NCBI RefSeq assembly: GCF_019212185.1
Contig: NZ_CP078138.1
Coordinates: 6,053,501 to 6,117,500, forward strand
Source of the DNA: Pseudomonas fluorescens
GTDB taxonomy: Bacteria > Pseudomonadota > Gammaproteobacteria > Pseudomonadales > Pseudomonadaceae
Direction of reading: 5' to 3'
DNA length: 64,000 nucleotides
In this document: positions 10,350-19,149 of the stretch, in pieces
How the letters are laid out: each line of letters begins with the position of its first letter
Position numbering within the stretch: the stretch's first letter is position 1
Made by a program: the position numbers and the translations under genes
Notes under the pieces: generated by a model
The model's database searches: none
Told to the model about the DNA's origin: nothing
Seen by the model: the letters and a program-made list of their open reading frames with translations, nothing else

Positions 10350-11195
10350 ATGTCCCAAGATCGTCGCTACAGCTTCGAGTTCTTCCCTACCAAGACCGAC
10401 GCTGGGCATGAAAAGCTGCTCGCCACTGCTCGTCAGCTGGCTACCTACAACCCTGACTTCTTCTCCTGCACCTACGGCGCAGGCGGCTCAACCCGGGATC
10501 GCACGATCAACACCGTGTTGCAGCTGGAAAGTGAAGTGAAGGTGCCCGCCGCCCCGCACCTGTCGTGCGTCGGCGACAGCAAGGCCGACCTTCGCGGTCT
10601 GCTGAGTCAATACAAGGCCGCCGGGATTACCCGTATCGTTGCCCTGCGCGGTGACCTGCCTTCGGGTATGGGCATGGCCAGCGGTGAACTGCGCCACGCC
10701 AATGACCTGGTTGAATTCATCCGTGAAGAAACCGGCGATCATTTCCACATCGAAGTTGCCGCCTACCCGGAAATGCACCCGCAAGCGCGCAATTTCGAGG
10801 ACGATCTCAACAACTTCGTGCGCAAGTCCAACGCCGGCGCCGACAGTGCGATCACCCAGTATTTCTTCAACGCCGACAGCTATTTCTACTTCGTCGAGCG
10901 TGTGCGGGCACTGGGCGTAAACATCCCGATCGTGCCGGGCATCATGCCGATTACCAACTACAGCAAGCTGGCGCGCTTCTCTGATGCCTGCGGTGCGGAA
11001 ATCCCGCGCTGGATCCGCAAGCAACTGGAAGCCTATGGCGACGACACCTCGAGCATTCAGGGTTTCGGCGAGCAGGTGATCACAGAGATGTGTGAACGTT
11101 TGTTGCAAGGCGGTGCACCAGGGCTGCATTTCTATACCCTGAACCAGGCTGAACCAAGCCTCGCTGTCTGGAACAACCTGAAACTACCGCGCTGA
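10350..11195 (+). CDS. metF: 5,10-methylenetetrahydrofolate reductase
   Basis: A 281-residue FAD enzyme that reduces methylene-THF to methyl-THF, the methyl donor for methionine synthesis. The sequence begins with SFEFFPTKTDAG, typical of MetF, followed by SCTYGAGGSTRDRT, GDLPSG and IPIVPGIMPITNY. Two ATG codons lie six bases apart; AAGGA at 10338-10342 is one base from the first (10344) but seven from the second (10350), so the second is preferred. It is downstream of ahcY, whose product homocysteine is the acceptor of the methyl group. A strong terminator follows. Confidence 0.97.
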   Translation: MSQDRRYSFEFFPTKTDAGHEKLLATARQLATYNPDFFSCTYGAGGSTRDRTINTVLQLESEVKVPAAPHLSCVGDSKADLRGLLSQYKAAGITRIVALRGDLPSGMGMASGELRHANDLVEFIREETGDHFHIEVAAYPEMHPQARNFEDDLNNFVRKSNAGADSAITQYFFNADSYFYFVERVRALGVNIPIVPGIMPITNYSKLARFSDACGAEIPRWIRKQLEAYGDDTSSIQGFGEQVITEMCERLLQGGAPGLHFYTLNQAEPSLAVWNNLKLPR

Positions 11196-11210
11196 CGGTA
11201 GTGTCAGAAC

Positions 11211-11242
11211 AAAGGCCCTGGTGATCCCAGGGCCTTTTTTTT
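11211..11242 (+). terminator. Intrinsic terminator of metF
   Basis: The stem AAAGGCCCTGG (11211-11221) pairs perfectly with CCAGGGCCTTT (11227-11237) over a five-base loop and runs into eight consecutive T residues. This ends the ahcY-metF unit and isolates the next gene. Confidence 0.92.
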
Positions 11243-11268
11243 GCTAATCAACCGGAAAACCGCCGTAG

Positions 11269-12351
11269 ATGTCGATTACACGCCAAGCACCGACTCCCCA
11301 ACTGATTTATCTGGTCTATGGAGCGTGCACCTACCACCAGGAAGCTATCTTCAGCATCGCCAGCGCCCTCGCCGGTTTGCGCAAGACGCCGGGGCAAGCG
11401 CTCGACATACAGGTCTTTACCGATAAGCCCGAACACTACCGCGACTTGCCGGTACGCGTTCGTGAGTTCGATGAAAGTACCCGGCAACGCTGGATCGCGC
11501 CGCACGGCTACCACTTCCGCGCCAAACACGCGGTCATGCAGCAGGTCATGAAAGAGTCCGAGCTCGCACTGCTGATCGACACCGACACCTTTTTCCACAG
11601 CTCGCCCCTGGAACTGTTCCGCCGCATCGAGCCGGGCACTCTGTTGTGCAACACCCTGGGCACGACCTACGGCGCCAACAAGCAGACCCTGCTCTACCGG
11701 ACGCTGGCTGAGGTCCTGCAACAGCGGCAATTGGCCGATGACCAAACGCCGATGCTCAATTCCGGGGTGATTGGCCTGTACCAGCAGGACGCGGACATCC
11801 TCGACCGTTCACTGGCACTGATGGACGAGCTGTATCCCCTGGCCCAAGGCGCCTACACCCTGGAAGAATTCTGCCTGTCTCTGGCGTCTTATCGCACGCT
11901 CCAGGTCCGCCAATGCCCGGACCTGATCCATCACTACTGGAGCCGCAAAGAACTGTTTCGCGCCAAGATCAACGCCTGGCTGGAGAAGCACCGGGCCGAT
12001 CCAACCAGCCCCCTGGCTCAGGATGAAACCGCCCTCGTCACCGCGACCCTGCCACGACCGCCGACCCTGCAACGCATGGCCTACAAAATCGTGACCCTGG
12101 CCCTGCCTCGCGAACAACGCCAGTTCATGCGCGAAATCCTCTACGGTTGCTACCGCCATCCCAATCCGTTCGATCAGGCATGCACGCCCGTCTGGTGGGA
12201 AAAGGCCCATGCCAATGTGGAAAAACGCCTGAAACGGCCACTCAAAGGCGATCAACTCGAGCGCTGGTTCAACCATCCGATCAATCGACTGGTGCTTGGC
12301 AAGCGGCGAAGAGCCATCTACCTACACCTAATGCAGGCAAACGGCGACTAA
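11269..12351 (+). CDS. GT-A fold (GT8-like) protein of unknown role
   Basis: A 360-residue soluble protein. The first 230 residues look like a nucleotide-sugar glycosyltransferase of the GT-A fold: a Rossmann-like opening PQLIYLVYGACTYHQEAIFS, an LLIDTDTFF stretch with a DxD metal motif, and MLNSGVIGLY, which resembles the FNSGV motif of GT8 enzymes. The last 130 residues are basic and helical, with no family I can name (WWEKAHANVEKRLKRPLKG). No signal peptide or membrane helix is visible. The donor and acceptor are unknown. It starts 32 bases after the metF poly-T run, has only a weak ribosome site, and has no glycan genes beside it. Confidence 0.7.
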   Translation: MSITRQAPTPQLIYLVYGACTYHQEAIFSIASALAGLRKTPGQALDIQVFTDKPEHYRDLPVRVREFDESTRQRWIAPHGYHFRAKHAVMQQVMKESELALLIDTDTFFHSSPLELFRRIEPGTLLCNTLGTTYGANKQTLLYRTLAEVLQQRQLADDQTPMLNSGVIGLYQQDADILDRSLALMDELYPLAQGAYTLEEFCLSLASYRTLQVRQCPDLIHHYWSRKELFRAKINAWLEKHRADPTSPLAQDETALVTATLPRPPTLQRMAYKIVTLALPREQRQFMREILYGCYRHPNPFDQACTPVWWEKAHANVEKRLKRPLKGDQLERWFNHPINRLVLGKRRRAIYLHLMQANGD

Positions 12352-12407
12352 GCCTCGGGCTAGACGGCCTCTAGCTATTACCCTGCCACTCGTCGTAATC
12401 TCCGGTA

Positions 12408-13223
12408 ATGCCCGTCATTGCCCAATTCCTGACAGCCGTGCTTCTTGTCTGCCTGAGCTTCACTGCTCGGGCGGAAAAACTGCGGATTGTCACCGAGCCC
12501 TGGGCGCCTTACGTGTACGAGGAGAATGGGCAGGCGCGCGGGCTGGACTACGAAGCCACGGCCATTGTCTTTCAGCGCCTGGGAATAGAAGTGCAATGGC
12601 AATTCCTGCCTTGGAAACGTTGCCTGGCCATGCTCGACCAAGGGCTGGCCGACGGCGTGCTGGACATTTTCCACAGCGACGAGCGCGACGCGACCCTGCT
12701 CTATCCCAGCGAACCCCTGTCACAGGTCGAGTTCGTGATGTTCTACGCCAACGCCCGCCCCCACCCATTCAAGACCCTCGAAGACCTGCGCGGCCTGACC
12801 ATCGGCACTTCGCCCGGCTACCTGTACAGTGAGGATTTTCGCCAATCCACACTGTTCACCCGCGAGCCAGCCCCCACCCATGAAGCCAATTTCGGCAAGC
12901 TGGCGCTGGGGCGCATTGATCTGCTGATCACTGACCGCCGGGTCGGTCAGACCCTGCTCGACAGTTTGAAACTGCGTGGGCAGATCAGTGAAAGTCCGAC
13001 GGTCATCAGTCAGCAAAGCCAGTTTCTCGCCGTGCGGCGCAATGCTGGCATGGACTTGCTGGTGCAACGTTTCGGCGCCGAACTCAAGCGTTTCAAGCGT
13101 GAGCCGGCGTATGCCGAGCTCAGCGCGCGGTATGGGGCGGCACCTGATCGGAACATCACACTCGCCACCCCCACCGTGAGCGAAGATAAAACCGTTGAGC
13201 AGCAGGAACGCAGCGCACAGTGA
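12408..13223 (+). CDS. Solitary periplasmic solute-binding protein (SBP_bac_3)
   Basis: A 271-residue exported protein. A signal peptide spans residues 1-22 (ending FTARA), followed by a type II periplasmic binding fold: LRIVTEPWAPYVYEENGQARGL, then the FVMFYANARP region and the second-lobe signature EDLRGLTIGTSPGYLYSEDF. Such proteins bind amino acids or small organic solutes. No permease or ATPase gene is nearby, so it may serve a distant transporter or act as a sensor. The start region has only a weak ribosome site. A promoter for the following helicase begins inside the short gap after it. Confidence 0.8.
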   Translation: MPVIAQFLTAVLLVCLSFTARAEKLRIVTEPWAPYVYEENGQARGLDYEATAIVFQRLGIEVQWQFLPWKRCLAMLDQGLADGVLDIFHSDERDATLLYPSEPLSQVEFVMFYANARPHPFKTLEDLRGLTIGTSPGYLYSEDFRQSTLFTREPAPTHEANFGKLALGRIDLLITDRRVGQTLLDSLKLRGQISESPTVISQQSQFLAVRRNAGMDLLVQRFGAELKRFKREPAYAELSARYGAAPDRNITLATPTVSEDKTVEQQERSAQ

Positions 13224-13229
13224 TTGCTC

Positions 13230-13238
13230 TGTTATACT
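13230..13238 (+). promoter_or_regulatory. Putative extended -10 promoter for rhlE
   Basis: TGTTATACT gives an extended -10 element (TG, one base, then TATACT at 13233-13238). No good -35 box is seen at the normal distance, as is common for extended -10 promoters. It would leave a leader of about 205 bases before rhlE, in which I see no recognised riboswitch. Confidence 0.45.
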
Positions 13239-13450
13239 CCGGCCTTCCCGCCAGGCTTACGCCCGGACGCTCGGTACCGCACACCGCCCCTCGAGATCGC
13301 TACAGCGCAGCTTTTCAGCCCGCGCGAGCACTCGAAGATGAGCCAGCGGCACCCAGCAGGACCGGACGCGATTGCGCTTCTCTTTAATGCCATTCGCGCC
13401 AGGCAAGACTATCCCATTGGGCCAAGCCCTAACTAAAAACAGGATTACTC

Positions 13451-15325
13451 ATGTCCTTTGCTTCCCTCGGTCTCTCCGAGGCTTTAGTCGGTGCCATCGA
13501 AGCCGCCGGCTACACCCAGCCTACTCCGGTGCAACAGCGGGCCATCCCCGCCGTGTTGCAAGGTCGCGACTTGATGGTTGCGGCACAGACAGGCACTGGC
13601 AAAACCGGCGGCTTCGCCCTGCCGATCCTCGAACGCCTGTTCCCCAACGGTCACCCGGACAAGTCCCAACGTCACGGCCCACGCCAGCCGCGTGTACTGG
13701 TCCTGACCCCGACCCGCGAACTGGCCGCTCAGGTGCATGACAGCTTCAAGCTGTACGCCCGCGACCTGAAGTTCGTCAGTGCCTGCATTTTCGGCGGCGT
13801 TGGCATGAACCCGCAGGTTCAGGCCATGGCCCGCGGTGTCGACGTACTGGTTGCCTGCCCGGGTCGCTTGCTCGACCTGGCCGGCCAAGGCAGCGTCGAC
13901 CTGTCCCACGTGGAAATCCTCGTGCTCGACGAAGCGGACCGCATGCTCGACATGGGTTTTGTCCATGACGTGAAAAAGGTCCTCGCCCGTCTGCCGGCCA
14001 AGCGCCAGAACCTGCTGTTCTCGGCGACGTTCTCCAAGGACATCACCGACCTGGCCGGCAAGCTGCTGCACAACCCGGAACGCATCGAAGTCACGCCGCC
14101 GAACACCACGGTCGAGCGCATCGAGCAACGCGTGTTCCGCCTGCCGGCGAGCCACAAGCGTTCGCTGCTGGCGCACCTGATCACCGCGGGCGCCTGGGAA
14201 CAGGTGCTGGTGTTCACCCGCACCAAGCACGGCGCCAACCGCCTGGCCGAGTACCTCGACAAGCACGGCCTGAGCGCTGTGGCGATCCACGGCAACAAGA
14301 GCCAGAACGCCCGCACCAAAGCCCTGGCCGACTTCAAGGCCGGTAGCGTGCGGATCCTCGTGGCTACCGACATCGCGGCGCGCGGCCTGGACATTGACCA
14401 GTTGCCACACGTGGTCAACTTCGAGTTGCCGAACGTCGACGAAGACTACGTACACCGCATCGGCCGTACCGGTCGTGCTGGTCGTTCGGGCGAGGCGATC
14501 TCGCTGGTCGCGCCTGACGAAGAAAAACTGCTGAAGAGCATCGAGCGCATGACCAAGCAGAAGATCGCCGATGGCGATCTGATGGGTTTTGATGCCAGCA
14601 GCGTTGAAGCCGAGAAGCCGGAAGTTCGCGAGCGCCCGGATGTGCGCAACCCGCGCAATGCCCGTGGCCCACGTGGTGACGGTCCGAACGGCGGTGGCGG
14701 TGGCGGCGGCCGCAAAGACAAAGGCAAGGACAAGGGCAAGGAAAAACCGGCTGCCGGCCGTGGCGAGCGCCAGGCGCAAAAGCCTCGTGAAGGCACCCCG
14801 GCCCGCGAACAACAGCGCCCTGCTCCACGCGCTGCAGCGCCTGACCGCGCTCCAGACGAATTCCTCGACGACGATGTCGATAACTTCGGTAACCGCGTCG
14901 ATTACGTGCCCCAGCAGAAACCGGCCCAGGGCCGTGGCCGTCGTCCAGGCGCTCCGGCACAAGGCGCTGGCGCTGGCGCGGGTGGCGGTGCACGTACCGG
15001 TCAGTCGCAAGGTCGCCAGAGCAATCCACGCAACAGCAGCGGCGGCGCCTCCACCGGCACCCCGGCGGCCAAGCGCAACGGCCCACGCAGCGGCGCAGCG
15101 CGCGATGGCCAGGGCGGTCGTCGCGAAGACTCGCGCAACCGTCGTCCAGCCCGTGACGATCAATCGCGCCAGGAACCGGCCGTGCAAAACCCGCGCGGCG
15201 GCCCGGCACCGAAGATCATCCACAAGGAGTCGAAGTCTGACCGCTTCCCGACACCTGAGCAGCTCGATCAACTGCCAAGCCGTCCACGTGGCGAAAAACC
15301 AGCGCTGCTGACCCGCAACCGCTGA
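13451..15325 (+). CDS. rhlE: DEAD-box RNA helicase, RhlE type
   Basis: A 624-residue ATP-dependent RNA helicase. The core occupies residues 1-380: Q motif ([13 protein letters not shown]), motif I AQTGTGKT near residue 45, motif II DEAD at about 160, motif III SAT, and motif [12 protein letters not shown]. The rest is a long disordered tail of basic, Gly-, Pro- and Ala-rich sequence ([18 protein letters not shown] and related runs) that probably binds RNA non-specifically. Such enzymes act in RNA decay, ribosome assembly and cold growth. A leader of about 200 bases precedes it, and a bidirectional terminator follows. Confidence 0.93.
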   Translation: MSFASLGLSEALVGAIEAAGYTQPTPVQQRAIPAVLQGRDLMVAAQTGTGKTGGFALPILERLFPNGHPDKSQRHGPRQPRVLVLTPTRELAAQVHDSFKLYARDLKFVSACIFGGVGMNPQVQAMARGVDVLVACPGRLLDLAGQGSVDLSHVEILVLDEADRMLDMGFVHDVKKVLARLPAKRQNLLFSATFSKDITDLAGKLLHNPERIEVTPPNTTVERIEQRVFRLPASHKRSLLAHLITAGAWEQVLVFTRTKHGANRLAEYLDKHGLSAVAIHGNKSQNARTKALADFKAGSVRILVATDIAARGLDIDQLPHVVNFELPNVDEDYVHRIGRTGRAGRSGEAISLVAPDEEKLLKSIERMTKQKIADGDLMGFDASSVEAEKPEVRERPDVRNPRNARGPRGDGPNGGGGGGGRKDKGKDKGKEKPAAGRGERQAQKPREGTPAREQQRPAPRAAAPDRAPDEFLDDDVDNFGNRVDYVPQQKPAQGRGRRPGAPAQGAGAGAGGGARTGQSQGRQSNPRNSSGGASTGTPAAKRNGPRSGAARDGQGGRREDSRNRRPARDDQSRQEPAVQNPRGGPAPKIIHKESKSDRFPTPEQLDQLPSRPRGEKPALLTRNR

Positions 15326-15341
15326 TTTTCAACGCGCCATA

Positions 15342-15377
15342 AAAAATGCCCCGCATCCAAGGATGCGGGGCATTTTT
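15342..15377. terminator. Bidirectional terminator between rhlE and yceI
   Basis: A perfect 17-base stem: AAAAATGCCCCGCATCC (15342-15358), a two-base loop, and GGATGCGGGGCATTTTT (15361-15377). The A-run and T-run flanks make it work in both directions for the convergent rhlE and yceI genes. Confidence 0.93.
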
Positions 15378-15393
15378 GTTTGCGTGGCGAAAA

Positions 15394-15972
15394 TTACTTC
15401 GCTTTCACGCCTTCAAACGAAACGTACAGTTCAACGGCGTCAGACTTTGGACCCAGATCTTTCTGCTTGCCGAAATCGGAGCGTTTGATGCTGGTGGTGC
15501 CTTCGAAGCCGGCACGGTAGCCGCCCCATGGATCCTTGCCTTCACCCACGAACGTGGCCTTGACCACGACCGGCTTGGTCACGCCTGCGATGGTCAGGTC
15601 GCCAGTCACGTCAGCGGTGTTGGCACCGGTGGACTTGACGCTGGTGGAAACAAAGGTCGCCTTGCCGAACTTGCTCGCATTCAGGAAGTCAGCGCTGGCG
15701 ATGTGCTTGTCACGCTCGGCGTGGTTGGTGAAGACGCTGGCGGTGTTCACGTTGAACTCGATCTTGCTGTCTTCCGGCTTGGCAGCGTCGAAGCTGAACT
15801 TGCCGTCGATATCCTTGAAGGTACCGGTGATGTAGCTGTAGCCCAGGTGGCTGATTTTGAAGTCGACGAAGGCGTGCTGGCCTTCTTTGTCGACCACATA
15901 GTCAGCCGCCATCACGTTCGCCGACAACAGCGCCGAACCGATTGCCAGAGCGGCGAGAGTTTTTTTCAACAT
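15394..15972 (-). CDS. YceI family periplasmic protein
   Basis: A 192-residue exported protein with a signal peptide of about 22 residues (ending NVMA) and a YceI lipocalin-like beta barrel: [20 protein letters not shown], the HAERDKHI segment, and the C-terminal [18 protein letters not shown]. Barrels of this family bind polyisoprenoid lipids. The P. aeruginosa member of this neighbourhood has been reported as the secreted protease PasP; this assignment is by location and family only. It follows the cytochrome b561 gene by 31 bases on the same strand, a common pairing for YceI. Confidence 0.88.
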   Translation of the reverse strand: MLKKTLAALAIGSALLSANVMAADYVVDKEGQHAFVDFKISHLGYSYITGTFKDIDGKFSFDAAKPEDSKIEFNVNTASVFTNHAERDKHIASADFLNASKFGKATFVSTSVKSTGANTADVTGDLTIAGVTKPVVVKATFVGEGKDPWGGYRAGFEGTTSIKRSDFGKQKDLGPKSDAVELYVSFEGVKAK

Positions 15973-16003
15973 GCTTTCTATTCCTTGGAGTCGAGGTTGA
16001 ATT

Positions 16004-16555
16004 TCAGGCTTTGCGACCCAGCATTCGCGTCAGGGTCACATCACGGTCGATAAAGTGGTGCTTCAACGCTGCCAATGCATGGAGGCCGGAGAAAATCACC
16101 AGCGCCCAAGCCAGATAAAGGTGTATGACACCTGCCACATCTGCCTGGTCCGGTAGCCCGGAAATCAGAGCAGGTACTTCGAACAAGCCAAACACCGGAA
16201 TCCCGACACCGTCTGCGGTGGAAATCAGGTAACCGGCAATCATTACAGCGAACAAACCGATATAGAGAAAACCGTGACCCAGCTTGGCGCCGATGCGCGT
16301 CAAGCGGTCGTAACTGGTCAGCGTCGGCGGCGGTGGACTGATAAAACGCCAGACCACCCGCAACAGCATTACCGCGAACAACACCAAACCGATGCTTTTA
16401 TGCAGGTCCGGCGCATCTTTGCGCCAGGTGCTGTAGTAATCCAGCCCGACCATCCACAAGCCCAAGGCGAAAAGACCGACCACTGCCAGCGCGACGCCCC
16501 AATGCATGAAAATACTGACCCAGCCGTAGCGAGATGTAGAGTTACGTAGCTGCAT
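16004..16555 (-). CDS. Cytochrome b561
   Basis: A 183-residue inner-membrane protein with four helices and conserved haem-binding histidines: [17 protein letters not shown] in helix 1, [15 protein letters not shown] in helix 2, then [25 protein letters not shown]. This is the cytochrome b561 family, which passes electrons through di-haem b sites; CybB in E. coli oxidises quinol or superoxide. It precedes yceI in one likely operon, so the pair may act together on an isoprenoid or quinone substrate. Confidence 0.9.
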   Translation of the reverse strand: MQLRNSTSRYGWVSIFMHWGVALAVVGLFALGLWMVGLDYYSTWRKDAPDLHKSIGLVLFAVMLLRVVWRFISPPPPTLTSYDRLTRIGAKLGHGFLYIGLFAVMIAGYLISTADGVGIPVFGLFEVPALISGLPDQADVAGVIHLYLAWALVIFSGLHALAALKHHFIDRDVTLTRMLGRKA

Positions 16556-16855
16556 TGCCCAAATCCTGTAAGAACTGCGATCAAGATTATCGAGTTATCT
16601 ATCGAATTAAAGCGGAAAATTTCGCTATGAAATATCGATAAATACGATCAAGAGTCTGAAGTCGATTGGTTAAGGAAAGATTAACCCCGAATCAGACTAG
16701 TCCTCCATACAGCCGCCCGCGTGCCCCGAAACGCGGATTTCTCGTCAGTTCAGACGGCTGAAAAAACACAATGGGTTGTCCGCTCCCCTTTCATTGCATA
16801 GGCTTGCGCGACCGTTTGCCCGCGAAACCAGCGCGCCGTCTCGAGGAGTATGAAC
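16556..16855. other. Divergent regulatory region, cytochrome b561 / bioA
   Basis: Three hundred bases without a gene, AT-rich compared with its surroundings in 16570-16680. It must hold the divergent promoters of the b561-yceI unit and bioA. One clear inverted repeat, GGTTAA (16668-16673) with TTAACC (16681-16686), could be an operator. I could not place convincing -35/-10 pairs. Confidence 0.4.
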
Positions 16856-18262
16856 ATGGGCTTGAATAATCAGTGGATGCAGCGCGATCTTGCGGTGCTG
16901 TGGCATCCCTGCACCCAGATGAAAGACCACGAACAACTGCCGCTGATCCCGATCAAGCGTGGCGAAGGGGTCTGGCTCGAAGACTTTGAGGGCAAACGCT
17001 ACCTCGACGCGGTCAGCTCCTGGTGGGTCAATGTGTTCGGTCACACCAATCCGCGGATCAACCAGCGCATCAAGGATCAGGTCGATCAACTGGAGCACGT
17101 AATCCTCGCCGGCTTCAGTCATCAGCCGGTGATCGAATTGTCCGAGCGCCTGGTGAAGATCACTCCCGAAGGCCTGACCCGGTGCTTCTACGCCGATAAC
17201 GGCTCGTCGTGCATCGAAGTCGCGCTGAAAATGAGCTTTCACTACTGGCTCAACCGCGGCCAGCCGAACAAGAAGCGCTTCGTCACCCTGACCAACAGCT
17301 ACCACGGCGAGACCATGGCCGCGATGTCGGTCGGCGACGTGCCCTTGTTCACCGAAACCTACAAAGCGTTGCTGCTGGACACCATCAAAGTGCCGAGCCC
17401 AGACTGCTACCTGCGTCCTGACGGCATGAGCTGGGAAGAGCACTCGCGCAACATGTTCGCGGCCATGGAGCAGACCCTCGCGCAGAACCATGGCAGCGTC
17501 GCGGCCGTAATCGTCGAGCCACTGATCCAGGGCGCCGGCGGCATGCGCATGTACCACCCGGTGTACCTCAAGCTGCTGCGCGAAGCCTGTGACCGCTACG
17601 GTGTGCACCTGATCCACGATGAGATTGCCGTGGGTTTCGGTCGTACCGGGACGATGTTTGCCTGTGAGCAGGCCGGCATCCGTCCGGACTTCCTCTGCCT
17701 GTCCAAAGCCCTGACTGGCGGCTATCTGCCACTGGCGGCCTGCATCACCACCGAGGAGGTGTACAGCGCCTTCTACGATGATTACCCGACCTTGCGTGCC
17801 TTCCTCCATTCCCACAGCTACACCGGCAACCCGCTGGCCTGTGCGGCGGCCTTGGCGACTCTGGATATCTTCGAGCAGGACAATGTCATCGAGAACAATC
17901 AGGCACTGGCCCGGCGCATGGCCTCCTCCACCGCTCATTTGGCGGATCACCCGAACGTCTCGGAAGTGCGCCAGACCGGCATGGTGCTGGCCATCGAGAT
18001 GGTTAAGGACAAGGCCAGCAAAGAGGCCTATCCCTGGCAGGAGCGTCGCGGACTAAAGGTGTTCCAGCACGCTCTGGAGCGCGGTGCGCTGTTGCGTCCG
18101 CTGGGCAGCGTGGTGTATTTCCTGCCGCCTTACGTGATCACCCCGGAGCAGATCGACTTCCTCGCCGAAGTGGCCAGCGAAGGCATCGATATCGCTACCC
18201 GTGATTCGATCAGCGTGGCGGTGCCGAAGGATTTCCACCCGGGGTTTCGTGATCCGGGTTGA
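16856..18262 (+). CDS. bioA: Adenosylmethionine-8-amino-7-oxononanoate aminotransferase
   Basis: A 468-residue PLP enzyme that makes 7,8-diaminopelargonic acid, the antepenultimate step of biotin synthesis, using S-adenosylmethionine as amino donor. Marks are LWHPCTQMKDH at the start, SSWWVNVFGHTNPRIN, YHGETMAAMSVGD, the HDEIAVGFGRTG metal/PLP region, and the PLP lysine in LCLSKALTGGYLPL. GAGGAG at 16843-16848 is one base from an ATG at 16850 but seven from the one at 16856, so the latter is the start. No other bio gene is adjacent. Confidence 0.95.
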   Translation: MGLNNQWMQRDLAVLWHPCTQMKDHEQLPLIPIKRGEGVWLEDFEGKRYLDAVSSWWVNVFGHTNPRINQRIKDQVDQLEHVILAGFSHQPVIELSERLVKITPEGLTRCFYADNGSSCIEVALKMSFHYWLNRGQPNKKRFVTLTNSYHGETMAAMSVGDVPLFTETYKALLLDTIKVPSPDCYLRPDGMSWEEHSRNMFAAMEQTLAQNHGSVAAVIVEPLIQGAGGMRMYHPVYLKLLREACDRYGVHLIHDEIAVGFGRTGTMFACEQAGIRPDFLCLSKALTGGYLPLAACITTEEVYSAFYDDYPTLRAFLHSHSYTGNPLACAAALATLDIFEQDNVIENNQALARRMASSTAHLADHPNVSEVRQTGMVLAIEMVKDKASKEAYPWQERRGLKVFQHALERGALLRPLGSVVYFLPPYVITPEQIDFLAEVASEGIDIATRDSISVAVPKDFHPGFRDPG

Positions 18263-18328
18263 GGGTTGGCTATGAATGTTCCTGGGGGGATTGCCCATGT
18301 GGAATTTCCCCTGTGGGGACTGCCTCCT

Positions 18329-18393
18329 GTGGGAGCGAGCCTGGACGTACGCGGCACCCTTGGACTTTTCGCGAGCAAGCTCGCTCCTACACA
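18329..18393. repeat. REP pair, GAGCGAGC/GCTCGC type
   Basis: TGTGGGAGCGAGCCTGG (18329-18345) and CGCGAGCAAGCTCGCTCCTA (from 18370, continuing to 18393) form an inverted doublet. It is a second REP family, distinct from the GCTGGCTTGCC type. It lies between bioA and rsmE. Confidence 0.8.
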
Positions 18394-18425
18394 CAGATCA
18401 CCAGCATCATTAACAGAGAACCCGA

Positions 18426-19145
18426 ATGAGACTGTCCCGCTTCTTCATCGACGCCCCGCTGAGCCTCGGCGAACACGAATTGCCGGAGGCGCAGGCGCAT
18501 TACATCAGCCGGGTGCTGCGCATGGCGCCGGGCGATGCCGTGCAGGTGTTCGACGGCTCAGGCCAGGAATTTCGCGGCAGCCTGGCAGAGGTCGGCAAGA
18601 AACACGTGCGCGTAGCGCTGACTGAAAGCTTCGCCGGGCAAGTCGAATCGCCGCTGCACATTCACCTCGGCCAGGGCTTGTCCCGGGGCGAGCGCATGGA
18701 TTGGGCGATTCAGAAGGCCACCGAACTGGGCGTGAACGAAATCACCCCGATTTTCAGTGATCGTTGTGAGGTACGACTCAAGGACGAACGCGCCGACAAG
18801 CGCCTGCAGCACTGGCGCCAGGTGGCGATCAGCGCCTGCGAACAATGCGGGCGTTCGACGGTGCCGGTGATTCATCCGCCGTTGCTGCTGGCGGACTGGA
18901 TCAAGCAGACCCAGGCCGAACTCAAGCTGGTGCTGCACCCGGTGGCAGAGCCTATGGTCAGCCACGCCAAACCGGCGACCCTGGCGTTCCTGATCGGCCC
19001 GGAAGGCGGCTTGAACGACAACGAAGTCGAACAGGCCCAAGCCGCCGGCTACCACGCTGCCCGCCTCGGCCCACGGGTGCTGCGCACCGAGACCGCGCCA
19101 GTGGTGGCGCTGGCGGTGGCGCAGCAACTGTGGGGCGATTTCTAA
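18426..19145 (+). CDS. rsmE: 16S rRNA (uracil(1498)-N(3))-methyltransferase
   Basis: A 239-residue SPOUT-class methyltransferase that methylates N3 of U1498 in the decoding region of 16S rRNA. The N-terminal PUA-like domain holds AQAHYISRVLRMAPGDAVQV. The knotted catalytic domain holds ERMDWAIQKATELGVNEITP, LIGPEGGLNDNEVEQA and RLGPRVLRTETAPVVAL, the three family signatures. A short ribosome site precedes the ATG. The gene ends four bases before the convergent dguC. Confidence 0.96.
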   Translation: MRLSRFFIDAPLSLGEHELPEAQAHYISRVLRMAPGDAVQVFDGSGQEFRGSLAEVGKKHVRVALTESFAGQVESPLHIHLGQGLSRGERMDWAIQKATELGVNEITPIFSDRCEVRLKDERADKRLQHWRQVAISACEQCGRSTVPVIHPPLLLADWIKQTQAELKLVLHPVAEPMVSHAKPATLAFLIGPEGGLNDNEVEQAQAAGYHAARLGPRVLRTETAPVVALAVAQQLWGDF

Positions 19146-19149
19146 AGCG

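Noticed and set aside
13484..15271. 595-residue frame on the - strand across rhlE
   Set aside because: Antisense shadow of the helicase; low-complexity composition arises from the repetitive tail of rhlE.
18266..18625. 119-residue frame running from the REP pair into rsmE
   Set aside because: It is built from repeat sequence and an alternate frame of rsmE.
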